A stretch of 64,000 nucleotides of DNA from Psychrobacter sp. UBA3480 (GCF_002377945.1 NZ_DFQV01000015.1:1-64000), one strand, 5' to 3'; shown: positions 37,133 through 45,411, counted from the stretch's first letter. Numbers and translations are program-made. The notes: generated from the letters alone by a model not told the origin.

Positions 37133-37945
37133 ATGAAGAAGTTATTAACCACGACAGTGATGGCCGCTTCGTTGTCAGCACTGACTTTAACTGGTTGTAC
37201 CAGTACTACCAATTCTGGCGCAGTTGGTGTTGATCGTCAGCAGTTGCTATTGGTGTCTAGTGAGCAAGTATTGGCGCTATCTGCCCAAAGCTATGCCAAA
37301 ACAATACAAGACGCAAAATCAAAAGGTGTGTTAGATACCAATACCGCTCAGCTAAACCGCTTAAAAAATATTGCGAATCGGTTGGTTGGTCAAGTTGGCG
37401 TCTACCGCGCTGATGCAGCCAAATGGCAATGGGAAGTACACACCATCAAGTCTAACGATTTAAATGCATTTGTGGTGCCGGGTGGTAAGATTATGTTTTA
37501 TTCAGGCATCATCGATCGTTTGAACCTTACTGATGATGAGATTGCTGCCATTATGGGTCATGAAATCTCTCATGCATTGCGTGAGCATTCACGTGAGCGT
37601 CTATCACGCGAGTATGCAACCCAAACTGGTATCGGTCTGGCTGCCAGTATATTTGGCCTATCACAAGGACAGGCTGAGTTAGCTGGTACTGCTGGTAATT
37701 TAGGCTTAAGCCTACCCCACAGTCGCACTCAAGAAAGCGAAGCCGATCAGATCGGTCTTGAGCTGATGGCACGTGCAGGTTATAACCCTCAGGCGGCTGT
37801 TACGCTTTGGCAAAAAATGCAAAAAGCAAGCCAAGGTGAGCCGCCACAATTCCTTAGCACTCACCCAACGAGCAGCAGCCGTATCGCAGAGTTACAGTCA
37901 TTGATGCCAAAAGTTACGCCTCTATATCAACAGTCGCGCCGCTAA
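37133..37945 (+). CDS. M48 family metalloprotease lipoprotein (LoiP/YcaL-like)
   Basis: 270 residues; GAGAGG precedes the ATG. The lipobox LTLTGCTST (Cys near residue 23) anchors it in the envelope. The zinc protease core shows MGHEISHALREHSRER (HExxH near residue 143) and ESEADQIGLELMARAGYNP (third ligand Glu near residue 205). Length and architecture match periplasmic/outer-membrane quality-control proteases such as LoiP and YcaL. The final STHPTSSSRIAEL motif is also conserved. Monocistronic, with its own terminator. Confidence 0.95.
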   Translation: MKKLLTTTVMAASLSALTLTGCTSTTNSGAVGVDRQQLLLVSSEQVLALSAQSYAKTIQDAKSKGVLDTNTAQLNRLKNIANRLVGQVGVYRADAAKWQWEVHTIKSNDLNAFVVPGGKIMFYSGIIDRLNLTDDEIAAIMGHEISHALREHSRERLSREYATQTGIGLAASIFGLSQGQAELAGTAGNLGLSLPHSRTQESEADQIGLELMARAGYNPQAAVTLWQKMQKASQGEPPQFLSTHPTSSSRIAELQSLMPKVTPLYQQSRR

Positions 37946-38000
37946 TAAGTAGCTAATTAGCTACCTTTACGCTTTAACAGTGCGAGTTTAGATATCATAG

Positions 38001-38039
38001 AAGCAAAGTACAGCCAAAGCGTTGTGCTTTGCTTTTTTA
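38001..38039 (+). terminator. Rho-independent terminator after M48 gene
   Basis: AAGCAAAG (38001-38008) pairs with CTTTGCTT (38027-38034) with further pairing inside, followed by a T run. Confidence 0.85.
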
Positions 38040-38068
38040 GTTATAGCCATACATGGCAGGTTTTATAA

Positions 38069-38132
38069 TTGACAAGCATTGCAGTTGATAAGCATTGTAA
38101 TCGACAGGGTTTGCAATTGTTCGATTTGGCAA
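38069..38132 (+). repeat. Four degenerate 16-bp tandem repeats upstream of bolA
   Basis: The units TTGACAAGCATTGCAG, TTGATAAGCATTGTAA, TCGACAGGGTTTGCAA and TTGTTCGATTTGGCAA are consecutive. The first two differ by three bases; the last two are weaker. Upstream of bolA, about 100 bases before its start. Confidence 0.6.
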
Positions 38133-38229
38133 TCGCACGCTATCCCGCTTATCGTGTCTGTTATAATGCCGATAAATATTATTTGCAGATTGCTCAATCA
38201 AATTGCGCAAAACACACTGAAGGATTGTT

Positions 38230-38550
38230 ATGAGTACCACACCTACTGCCGACGCACTTCATACCGAATTACAGGCACTAGAGCCGCAGCATATCGAACT
38301 GATCAATGAGTCGATGTCGCATGCTGGTTACTTTGAAGGTAAAGAAAGCCACTTTAAACTTACTATTGTTAGCAATGCTTTTGAAGGCAAACGACTGGTC
38401 GGGCGTCATCAGCTGATATATGGCCTAGTCACGCCTTTACTCACTTCGCAAGGCGGCCAAGTGCATGCCCTCGCTATCCATGCCTATACTCCGACAGAAT
38501 GGCAAGGTCAAAGCCCTGAGAGTCCATTATGTGCTGGTCAAAACAAATAG
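38230..38550 (+). CDS. BolA family protein
   Basis: 106 residues; AAGGA precedes the ATG. BolA proteins partner with monothiol glutaredoxins in Fe-S cluster handling and affect cell shape and stress response. Class II KH-like fold; key stretch HFKLTIVSNAFEGKRLVGRHQLIYG near residues 48-72, followed by VHALAIHAYTPTEW containing the conserved His. The length and the C-terminal tail SPLCAG fit the bolA/yrbA group. Likely read together with the SirB2 gene 75 bases downstream. Confidence 0.93.
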   Translation: MSTTPTADALHTELQALEPQHIELINESMSHAGYFEGKESHFKLTIVSNAFEGKRLVGRHQLIYGLVTPLLTSQGGQVHALAIHAYTPTEWQGQSPESPLCAGQNK

Positions 38551-38624
38551 GCGACTGGATTTGAATCGCAACTACATATTTTAAATTAGCCTATATACTG
38601 CAGTTTTAGAGGGAGCAATATTCA

Positions 38625-38984
38625 ATGAAACATCTACATATGCTGATGGCAGCGCTGACTGTTGTGCTATTTTTATATCAAAGCTACTTAGTACTCAGCG
38701 CGGATAGACGCGCACCACGTGTGGTCAAAATAGCCACGCATGTTATCTATGCCCTACTTATCCTGTCAGGGGCAATGATGCTAATGCAATTGATGGGTGC
38801 CAACGCTCCTGTACAGTGGGTATTTGCCAAAATCATCTTACTTATCGCGGCTATTAGCTCAAGTATCAAAGCGTTTAAAGTTGATGCGACACCTGTGCAA
38901 AGAAAAACAGGTATTCTTATCGCTGCCGTTGCTTATATCGGGATCGTAATACTTGCCTTTGCCAAACCAGCAAACTTATTTTAA
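38625..38984 (+). CDS. SirB2 family membrane protein
   Basis: 119 residues, four hydrophobic helices; GAGGGAG precedes the ATG. The pattern KHLHMLMAALTVVLFLYQSY, then APRVVKIATHVIYALLILSG and a final helix ending in AKPANLF, matches SirB2, named for a distant effect on Salmonella invasion genes. The molecular function is not established. It lies directly after bolA and probably shares its transcript. Confidence 0.88.
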   Translation: MKHLHMLMAALTVVLFLYQSYLVLSADRRAPRVVKIATHVIYALLILSGAMMLMQLMGANAPVQWVFAKIILLIAAISSSIKAFKVDATPVQRKTGILIAAVAYIGIVILAFAKPANLF

Positions 38985-39149
38985 TAAGCGATTTTCTGTT
39001 TTAATAAGCAACCGTTTTAGAAAGCTGTCGATATGTTGATGACATGATACGAAAATTTTTCATCATCGATGGATTTTCAATATCTTAATCGCGCTATTTT
39101 TGCTATCTTAAATAGATATAAATACAATCACTTAGCCACTGGAGCCATT

Positions 39150-39545
39150 ATGAAAACGTTTACGACAGCGACACTACTAGCTGGCATTTTTGCGCTCTCA
39201 GGCTGTGCCTCTACTGGTAACATCACCCCGCAATATGTACCGCCAAGTACTTATCAAAACTACAATTGCCAAGCCCTTAGCCAAGAGTACACTCGCGTCA
39301 ACCGCTATGTCGAAGCGGCTCGCAACGAGCAATCTACGCTATCGGCATCAGGCGTCGGTGTAGGCGTCTCTGCAGGACGCTGGGGTATTTCGCCGAATAT
39401 CAGCTTTGGTCTAGGCAAGAGCAACAATACCAAAGCACGCGATGCAAAATTATCGCGTCTCTACGGTGAGCGTGATGCAATTGTCCAGTCGGCGCGCATT
39501 CAGCGTTGTAGCTTTGCCAATGGCATCAAGATTTATGGTGAATAA
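39150..39545 (+). CDS. Small lipoprotein, hypothetical
   Basis: 131 residues from ATG 39150, chosen because GGAG lies five bases upstream; an in-frame start at 39069 lacks one. The lipobox FALSGCAST (Cys near residue 19) marks a lipoprotein. The body has two further Cys (NYNCQALS and RIQRCSF), a Gly-rich middle (GVGVGVSAGRWGISPNISFG) and helices around NRYVEAARNEQ and KLSRLYGERDAI. This resembles the small lipoproteins annotated as metal-ABC-transporter or cell-envelope biogenesis proteins in related genera; its function is unknown. Confidence 0.8.
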   Translation: MKTFTTATLLAGIFALSGCASTGNITPQYVPPSTYQNYNCQALSQEYTRVNRYVEAARNEQSTLSASGVGVGVSAGRWGISPNISFGLGKSNNTKARDAKLSRLYGERDAIVQSARIQRCSFANGIKIYGE

Positions 39546-39616
39546 GCTTAAGCAAGTGCAAAGCTATCTACACGGCTAAAACAGTGTATGACACCGTAAA
39601 ATAGTACATGAAATAG

Positions 39617-39656
39617 CAAAAAGCCAATATGCAGATCGCATATTGGCTTTTTTATT
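39617..39656. terminator. Bidirectional rho-independent terminator
   Basis: AAGCCAATATGC (39621-39632) pairs perfectly with GCATATTGGCTT (39638-39649), with A and T runs on either side. It lies between the plus-strand lipoprotein gene and the minus-strand trxC. Confidence 0.93.
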
Positions 39657-39731
39657 GCTACGGTTTTTTATAAGAAAACATGATTGCTTGGATAGATAGC
39701 TTGGAGAAAAAGTAATCTAGCCTGACTAATA

Positions 39732-40169
39732 CTACGACTGTAAGCTTTGCACCCATTGGATGATTTGATGACTTGGTAACGCGCCTGATTGACGTGCGAC
39801 TTCTTTACCATTTCTAAAAGCAACCATCGTTGGCAAGCTGCGAATATTGTAAGGAGCGGCTGCCTGCTCGTATCTATCCGTTTGTACCTTGGCAAAGAAC
39901 ACTTGTGGCAATTGACTAGCAGCGCTCTTGAACTCTGGCGCCATCATAATGCAAGGCTGACACCAACTCGCCCAAAAATCCACGATAGTCAGTACATCGT
40001 TCTTTTGGATAACCTTATTGGCTGTTTGCGCATTTAGCTCATGCGGACTAGCAGTCAATAATGGTTGACCACATTTACCGCATTTTGGCGCAGCGCTTAA
40101 TCGTGCAGCAGGTACACGGTTGGTTGCTTGGCAATGTGGGCATACTAGATGAAAACTTTGCTCACTCAT
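39732..40169 (-). CDS. trxC: Thioredoxin 2 (TrxC) with WCQPC active site
   Basis: 145 residues, matching E. coli TrxC (139). An N-terminal zinc ribbon (CPHCQATN and CGKCGQPL) precedes a thioredoxin fold with the redox site FWASWCQPC near residue 72, then RYEQAAAPYNIRSLPTMVAFRNG with the cis-Pro. TrxC reduces disulfides and is usually induced by OxyR during oxidative stress; oxyR lies 12 kb away in this window. The active site reads Gln where nearly all thioredoxins have Gly (WCGPC). Confidence 0.92.
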   Translation of the reverse strand: MSEQSFHLVCPHCQATNRVPAARLSAAPKCGKCGQPLLTASPHELNAQTANKVIQKNDVLTIVDFWASWCQPCIMMAPEFKSAASQLPQVFFAKVQTDRYEQAAAPYNIRSLPTMVAFRNGKEVARQSGALPSHQIIQWVQSLQS

Positions 40170-40317
40170 TATTTAATTCCTATTCTAATTATTTTGTTAT
40201 TTCAAATACTCTTCATGAACGCTCTTATCTAAAAAATAGTTACGTTGCTTGCTGTAGTTATAGTCGTCGTCGCGTTGATTGGTAAATAATTTTAGCATAG
40301 TTAATTGGGCTTATCCT

Positions 40318-40938
40318 TTATGCCAGTTGCTGTGCCACACCGCTATATACATAGCTCATTGGTCTTGGGCCGGGCAAATACGCTTCGCTCAACTCGTCAA
40401 TGACAAACCCACTTTCTCTGATAAGCGCTGGAATATCGCGATCTAAATGACATCCTCCCGCTATAGGTTTCCAAAAAGGCGTCAATCGATGCTGCCAACG
40501 CTCAACAGAAGAGTCTGGTGCCAGTCCATGCTCACAAAATAATAAGCGTCCGCTAGGTTTTAACACGCGCGCCATTTCCCGAAGCGCCGCTATTGGATCA
40601 TCAATACTGCACAAGGTAAAAGTCATCACAATCGTATCAAATTGATCCGTATCGGCATGGATACCTTGTACATCGACGGCTATCACTTCAACTGGAATGC
40701 CAATGTTAGCCGCACGCTCACGTGCAAGCGACTGCATTTGAGCCGCTGGATCCACACCGATGATAGAGGAGACTTTGTTAGCATCATAAAACTGTAAGTT
40801 CAGACCGCTACCAATGCCGATCTCTAACACCTTACCGAGCGCTTGCGGAACAATTTTGGAACGTGCTTTCATCACATTGCCTGTACTACAGGCAATATCT
40901 ATCATCTTTGGCAACACATAGCGCTCGTAAGGGTTCAT
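40318..40938 (-). CDS. Class I SAM-dependent methyltransferase
   Basis: 206 residues. The SAM site is clear: LGKVLEIGIGSGLNLQFYD near residue 33, then IGVDPAAQMQ, DTIVMTFTLCSIDDP and LKPSGRLLFCEHGLAPD. The start MNPYERYVLPKMIDIACST and the ending SYVYSGVAQ resemble the group annotated as phosphatidylethanolamine N-methyltransferase-like or METTL7-like enzymes. The substrate is uncertain. It lies between trxC and the persulfide dioxygenase gene on the same strand, with large gaps, so an operon is unlikely. Confidence 0.88.
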   Translation of the reverse strand: MNPYERYVLPKMIDIACSTGNVMKARSKIVPQALGKVLEIGIGSGLNLQFYDANKVSSIIGVDPAAQMQSLARERAANIGIPVEVIAVDVQGIHADTDQFDTIVMTFTLCSIDDPIAALREMARVLKPSGRLLFCEHGLAPDSSVERWQHRLTPFWKPIAGGCHLDRDIPALIRESGFVIDELSEAYLPGPRPMSYVYSGVAQQLA

Positions 40939-41097
40939 TGCTCTCTCCAGTTATTGCCGCACTTAGCGCTTGCAGGTGGTCATACATAGCATCTAAAAAT
41001 GAACAGTCTATAGGTTAGCATTCTTATAGATATTGATCATACGATACTTACGTAGAGCTGCATCAGGTAATGATCTTCAGTTATTAAACTGTTTAAC

Positions 41098-41970
41098 CTA
41101 TCCACCGAGGACATTGATCGGAACTTTTAGATAACGTGTACCGTTGTCTTCTGGCTCTGGAAAATGTCCTGCATCGATATTGATTTGTACAGCAGGAATG
41201 ATAAGGCGAGGCATATCTAGAGTCGCATCACGGCGCTCACGCATCTGCACAAACTCTGCTTCGTTTATACTGTCCTTAACATGGATATTTTCTAGTTTTT
41301 GCGCGGCTACTGTCGTCGTTGGGCAATGCTGACGACCTTTGCTTGGATAATCATGACACAGATACATGACGGTATCTTCAGGAAGTGCTAGCAGCTTCTG
41401 AATAGACTGATAAAGCGTTTTGGCATCGCCACCAGGAAAATCACAGCGCGCTGTACCGACATCAGGTGCGAACAATGTATCTCCAACGAATACCACTGTT
41501 TTCTCATTATCAGCGGCTAGATAAGCCATATCGGCACGTGTGTGACCGGGTACATACATCGCAGTGATAGTAATATTGCCAAGCTCTAAGGTCTCGCCTT
41601 CGTCTGTCAAGATATCAAACTGGCTGGCATCAGTGCGGAAACTCGTGTCAAAGTTAAAAATTTGCTTAAAGATTTTTTGTACTTCGGCGATATGCTGACC
41701 GATGACTAATTGTCCGCCAAGGCTTTCTTTTACATGAATGGCCGCCGATAAATGATCTGCATGCGCATGGGTTTCAATAATGTACTTGAGCGCCCAACCC
41801 TGCTCACGTACAAACTCAATCACTTCATCGACACTGCTGGTATTGGTTCTGCCTGACTTAGCATCGAAGTTCAATACAGGATCGACAATGGCGCATAATT
41901 TTTGCTCAGTATCAGCAAGTACATGGGTATAGGTTTCTGTATCGCTATCTAAAAAAGAATGAACTTGCAT
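41098..41970 (-). CDS. blh: MBL-fold persulfide dioxygenase-like hydrolase (Blh/ETHE1 type)
   Basis: 290 residues. Metallo-beta-lactamase fold with THAHADH near residue 63, YVPGHTRADMAYL near residue 139, VFVGDTLFAPDVGTARCDFPGG near residue 160 and LCHDYPSKGR near residue 205. The AxCDFPGG stretch is typical of persulfide dioxygenases and of Blh (beta-lactamase-like hydrolase) encoded with BigR. The reaction would oxidise glutathione persulfide to sulfite with a single iron. It diverges from the ArsR regulator gene; perfect 15-bp repeats lie in its leader. Confidence 0.92.
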   Translation of the reverse strand: MQVHSFLDSDTETYTHVLADTEQKLCAIVDPVLNFDAKSGRTNTSSVDEVIEFVREQGWALKYIIETHAHADHLSAAIHVKESLGGQLVIGQHIAEVQKIFKQIFNFDTSFRTDASQFDILTDEGETLELGNITITAMYVPGHTRADMAYLAADNEKTVVFVGDTLFAPDVGTARCDFPGGDAKTLYQSIQKLLALPEDTVMYLCHDYPSKGRQHCPTTTVAAQKLENIHVKDSINEAEFVQMRERRDATLDMPRLIIPAVQINIDAGHFPEPEDNGTRYLKVPINVLGG

Positions 41971-41982
41971 GGCGGCCTCTTT

Positions 41983-42012
41983 AGTTATTTATACATAAGT
42001 TATTTATACATA
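41983..42012 (-). repeat. Perfect 15-bp tandem direct repeat in blh leader
   Basis: AGTTATTTATACATA occurs twice without a gap, 13 bases upstream of the blh start codon. It may be a regulator site or simply a duplication in the 5' untranslated region. Confidence 0.9.
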
Positions 42013-42234
42013 TTTTGGACATAGGGATTTTTATCTTTAATTAACCCTTAAGTATGATATTCAGTCGTATATAATGCGTTCCTACGATTTACCTGATGCC
42101 ACCAATATAACAACCACTATACAATTTATCAATTTATATAATGTAATTAATGATAACTTGCTATGTGGCGTGATATCATTGATAATCAACTATATATTGT
42201 TCAAAACATCATGGCACTTGTTACCATCTAATGT

Positions 42235-42249
42235 AAGGAATTTGTTCTG
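42235..42249 (+). promoter_or_regulatory. Ribosome-binding site with candidate CTG start of bigR-like gene
   Basis: AAGGA (42235-42239) is followed after seven bases by CTG (42247-42249), in frame with the regulator ORF that starts at ATG 42349. No stop intervenes. The internal ATG has no comparable ribosome-binding site. Confidence 0.5.
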
Positions 42250-42348
42250 ACTATTTCTATTTCAGCCGAAGGTACACCTACTCGCAGTACCACTGACGAT
42301 GGGTCATCTGATACTGCAGATTTAGTACCTGCCGATCTTGCTAAGCAA

Positions 42349-42636
42349 ATGCAGCAAGCATCGCTACAAGCCAGCCAACTATTAAAGTCGCTATCGCACC
42401 CTGATCGCCTACTTCTTCTGTGCCAATTGACCCAAGGTGAATATTGCGTCGGTGAGCTTGAAGACTTGGTTGGGGTTGGACAGCCGAGCTTATCGCAGCA
42501 ATTGGGTATATTGCGTAAAGACGAGCTGGTCGCCACACGCCGCGAAGGTAAGCAAATTTACTATAGTATCGCAAGCGAGGATGCGCTAGCTGTACTCGAT
42601 CTACTGTATCAACGTTTTTGTGCCAAAGCAGAATAA
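42349..42636 (+). CDS. ArsR family persulfide-sensing regulator (BigR/SqrR type)
   Basis: 95 residues from ATG 42349; the frame is open back to a CTG at 42247 with AAGGA in front, which would add 34 residues, and that longer form may be the true product. Winged helix: SHPDRLLLLCQL, YCVGELEDLVGVGQPSLSQQLGILRKDELV and TRREGKQIYYSI. Two cysteines, one in LLLLCQL and one in QRFCAKAE near the C-terminus, align with the pair in BigR and SqrR that forms sulfur bridges with persulfides. A third Cys (YCVG) lies nearby. It probably represses blh and the downstream genes until persulfides appear. Confidence 0.9.
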   Translation: MQQASLQASQLLKSLSHPDRLLLLCQLTQGEYCVGELEDLVGVGQPSLSQQLGILRKDELVATRREGKQIYYSIASEDALAVLDLLYQRFCAKAE

Positions 42637-42682
42637 ATCTGCCCTCGCCTAATTATTTGTACTATCTACTGTGGTGATTGAT

Positions 42683-44386
42683 ATGTCCTCTATCGTCGCT
42701 CGTCTGATTCCAGCTTGGCTGCGTCAATACCAGCTCTCAGCGTTGCCGACTGATCTCGTCGCAGGCATAGTGGTGGGCGTGTTGGTCATACCGCAGAGCC
42801 TAGGTTACGCCGTATTGGCAGGACTGCCGCCTGTCTATGGCCTATATGCAGCGATCGTACCTGTCCTCGTTTATGCTTGGCTCGGCTCTAGCAACGTGCA
42901 AGCCGTAGGACCGGTTGCCATTACCGCCATCATGACAGCCAGTGGCCTACTGCCTTATGCTGAGCAAGGCACTGAACAGTATGCACTGATGGCCAGCCTA
43001 TTGGCACTGATGGTAGGTGCACTGCTATGGATAGCAGGACGGTTAAAACTTGGCTGGATCATGCAGTTTATCAGCCGCGGCGTGTCCGCAGGGTTTGTAA
43101 GCGGCGCAGCGGTACTTATATTTGTCAGTCAGCTCAAATATCTGACCGACATTCCGGTCACTGGCAATAGTTTGATTGGGTATCTATCTACCATGCAACG
43201 CTATGCCAGCCAGCTGCATCCATTAACCTTAGCTATCGGTATTACCGCATTTGCGCTATTGGTTGCCAATCGCTATGCAAGTGAGTGGATATGGCAGACG
43301 TGGCTATCATCGTCATATGCCAAATGGGCAGAGCGCTTATTCCCGCTTATTTTACTTGGCATCGCTATCCTACTCAGTATGGCACTGCATTGGAGCACAC
43401 ATGGTGTGGCGACCATCGGTCGTATTCCACAAGGGCTGCCAAGCTTTACGTTACCGCATATCTCAGACCTGCAAGAAGCACTGAAGCTTTTACCAACCGC
43501 AGGATTGATGGCACTGATCGTATTTGTATCGAGCAGTTCAGTTGCCAGTACTTATGCGCGCTTGCGTGGTGAAAGCTTTGATGCCAATCGTGAGTTAACT
43601 GGACTTGGGCTGGCCAATCTGTCTGGTGGACTGTTCCAAAGTTTTGCGGTTGCAGGAGGTTTTTCGCGTACGGCTATCAATGCCGACTCAGGCGCGAAGA
43701 CACCACTAGCTAGTCTCGTTACCGTACTGGTAATGATTGCCGCGCTCATAGCCTTTAGCAATGCGCTTGCTCCACTACCCTATGCACTACTGGGCGCAAC
43801 TATCATGGCCTCTATCATTGGCCTGATAGATATTGCGACGTTGAAATCTGCATGGCAGCGTGATCGCTTAGATGGTGCTAGCTTTTTGGCTGCGTTCGTC
43901 GGTGTGCTTATATTTGGACTAAACACGGGGCTGGTCATTGGTCTCATGGTGTCATTCGCCAGTCTCATCTGGCAGTCGAGTAAGCCGCACGTGGCTGTCG
44001 TTGGACAGTTGGGCGGCACAGGGCATTTTCGTAATATTAATCGCCATGATGTAGTGACTTTTAGCAATTTATTGATGTTACGTATCGATGAGAGTCTGTT
44101 CTTTGGTAATAGTGAATCCGTACACCGACACATCCTAAATGCCATGCAGCAATATCCCAATGCCAATGAAATCATATTGATTATGGCTGCTGTCAATCAT
44201 ATAGATCTGACTGCTCAAGAAATGCTTTGTACCTTAAACCACGAGTTGGCGTTACAGAATAAGCGCTTACATTTTAGCTTTATCAAAGGTCCTGTGATGG
44301 ACATTATCGGTCACACCCCATTGATTAGTGAGCTATCAGGGCAGGTCTATCTGAGTACTTTAGATGCTGTCGATGCATTAAAATAA
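42683..44386 (+). CDS. SulP family anion transporter with STAS domain
   Basis: 567 residues from ATG 42683 (an in-frame GTG lies 12 bases before it). SLC26/SulP proteins carry sulfate and other anions. The membrane part has about 12-14 helices, with GIVVGVLVIPQSLGYAVLAGLPPVYGLY near the start and the ANLSGGLFQSFAVAGGFSRTAIN stretch. A cytosolic STAS domain occupies about residues 440-560 (VVTFSNLLMLRIDESLFFGN). It begins 46 bases after the regulator gene, so the two are likely co-transcribed. In this setting it could export sulfite, thiosulfate or sulfate made from persulfides; that is inferred from context only. Confidence 0.92.
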   Translation: MSSIVARLIPAWLRQYQLSALPTDLVAGIVVGVLVIPQSLGYAVLAGLPPVYGLYAAIVPVLVYAWLGSSNVQAVGPVAITAIMTASGLLPYAEQGTEQYALMASLLALMVGALLWIAGRLKLGWIMQFISRGVSAGFVSGAAVLIFVSQLKYLTDIPVTGNSLIGYLSTMQRYASQLHPLTLAIGITAFALLVANRYASEWIWQTWLSSSYAKWAERLFPLILLGIAILLSMALHWSTHGVATIGRIPQGLPSFTLPHISDLQEALKLLPTAGLMALIVFVSSSSVASTYARLRGESFDANRELTGLGLANLSGGLFQSFAVAGGFSRTAINADSGAKTPLASLVTVLVMIAALIAFSNALAPLPYALLGATIMASIIGLIDIATLKSAWQRDRLDGASFLAAFVGVLIFGLNTGLVIGLMVSFASLIWQSSKPHVAVVGQLGGTGHFRNINRHDVVTFSNLLMLRIDESLFFGNSESVHRHILNAMQQYPNANEIILIMAAVNHIDLTAQEMLCTLNHELALQNKRLHFSFIKGPVMDIIGHTPLISELSGQVYLSTLDAVDALK

Positions 44387-44622
44387 TCTATAGTTTGACC
44401 ACAACAAAGTCGCTGCGACATTAACTTCTCTCAACCTCAATTACTATTGTCGTCTACAACACAATATCGCTATGATAGCGCCTGTGTTATGCTAGACGCA
44501 CTAAATAGGGAATCAATTAACCTATAAATCCGCCTAAAGAATGCTGGTGTATAGTCCTTTGATATTCTTAGCCCAACCCTCAATAATAAATATACTTTAA
44601 CAAATATAACTGAACCTATTTT

Positions 44623-44949
44623 ATGACCGATGATTTAACGATTTATAAGCAAATATACCCAAGCCAATGCGTTAAGATTGCTGAGCTTGGTTATCGCTCA
44701 GTGCTTAATATTCGCCCAGATGCCGAAATTGAAACACAGCCTAATAGCTGCGATTTGGCGACTGCTACCGAACAGGCAAACCTAGCGTATCAGCATCTGC
44801 CATTTGATGATGAGCGTTTAAGTATGCTGACGGTCGAGCAGTTTGCCGATTTCTATCACTCAATGCCCAAGCCTATATTAATGTTTTGCGGTACTGGGGC
44901 ACGCGCCAAGCTACTGTACCAAAGTGCATTGATGCAAGGTCTGTTATAA
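44623..44949 (+). CDS. DUF442/TIGR01244-type phosphatase-like protein, first copy
   Basis: 108 residues. Resembles the small phosphatase/rhodanese-like domain often fused to or encoded with Blh: YPSQCVKIAELGYRSVLNIRPDAE near the start and LMFCGTGARAKLLY with the reactive Cys near residue 88. Compared with the next gene, the Cys loop reads CGTGARAK instead of CRTGNRSN, so the substrate-binding loop is altered. Presumably acts on sulfur carriers. It lies 236 bases after sulP and may start a second transcript with its sister gene. Confidence 0.85.
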   Translation: MTDDLTIYKQIYPSQCVKIAELGYRSVLNIRPDAEIETQPNSCDLATATEQANLAYQHLPFDDERLSMLTVEQFADFYHSMPKPILMFCGTGARAKLLYQSALMQGLL

Positions 44950-45016
44950 CGATAACCGTCGCACGAACTCACACGTTTTATAAACCCAACAACACCAATA
45001 AAAACAAGGAGCTCTT

Positions 45017-45349
45017 ATGAGCCATGAAGTTAGCTTTACCGGACAAATCACGCCTGACCAAGTGCCTATGATTGCCGAAAATGGTTTCAAAACCATTATC
45101 AACAACCGTCCTGATGGTGAAGAGCCAAATCAGCCAACCAGTGCCGAAATCGAAGCAGCAGCCAAAGAAGCTGGACTTGCTTATAAAGAGATTTCTTTTG
45201 CAGGTAATGAGCTGAATCAAACTCACGTCGAAACGTTTGCAGATTTCTTTAATCAAGCTGAGCAGCCAATGCTGATTTTTTGCCGCACGGGTAACCGCTC
45301 AAACGGTATCTATGAAGCAGCTAAGCAAATGGATTTACTAGATGACTAG
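45017..45349 (+). CDS. DUF442/TIGR01244-type phosphatase-like protein, second copy
   Basis: 110 residues. The family pattern is complete: FTGQITPDQVPMIAENGFKTIINNRPDGEEPNQPTS in the first third (split here by MIAENG) and MLIFCRTGNRSNGIYE with the reactive Cys near residue 90. Proteins of this family are implicated in sulfide/persulfide metabolism next to Blh. It is clearly a paralogue of the gene 67 bases upstream, suggesting tandem duplication followed by divergence. ACAAGGAGC precedes the ATG. A terminator follows. Confidence 0.92.
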   Translation: MSHEVSFTGQITPDQVPMIAENGFKTIINNRPDGEEPNQPTSAEIEAAAKEAGLAYKEISFAGNELNQTHVETFADFFNQAEQPMLIFCRTGNRSNGIYEAAKQMDLLDD

Positions 45350-45383
45350 TGCAGCATGAACAGACTAGACAGTTAGAGTATTT

Positions 45384-45411
45384 AGCCCACAGAATCTTGT
45401 GGGCTTTTTAC
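45384..45411 (+). terminator. Rho-independent terminator after DUF442 pair
   Basis: AGCCCACA (45384-45391) pairs with TGTGGGCT (45398-45405) and is followed by TTTTTA. Confidence 0.9.

Larger units (their letters stand above)
41971..42348. other. Divergent control region of the persulfide island
   Basis: 378 bases between blh and the conservative regulator start. It contains a 15-bp tandem repeat (41983-42012), AT-rich stretches near 42064-42081 (CGTATATAATGCG) and 42120-42200, and a ribosome-binding site with a possible CTG start of the regulator (42235-42249). Confidence 0.6.
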
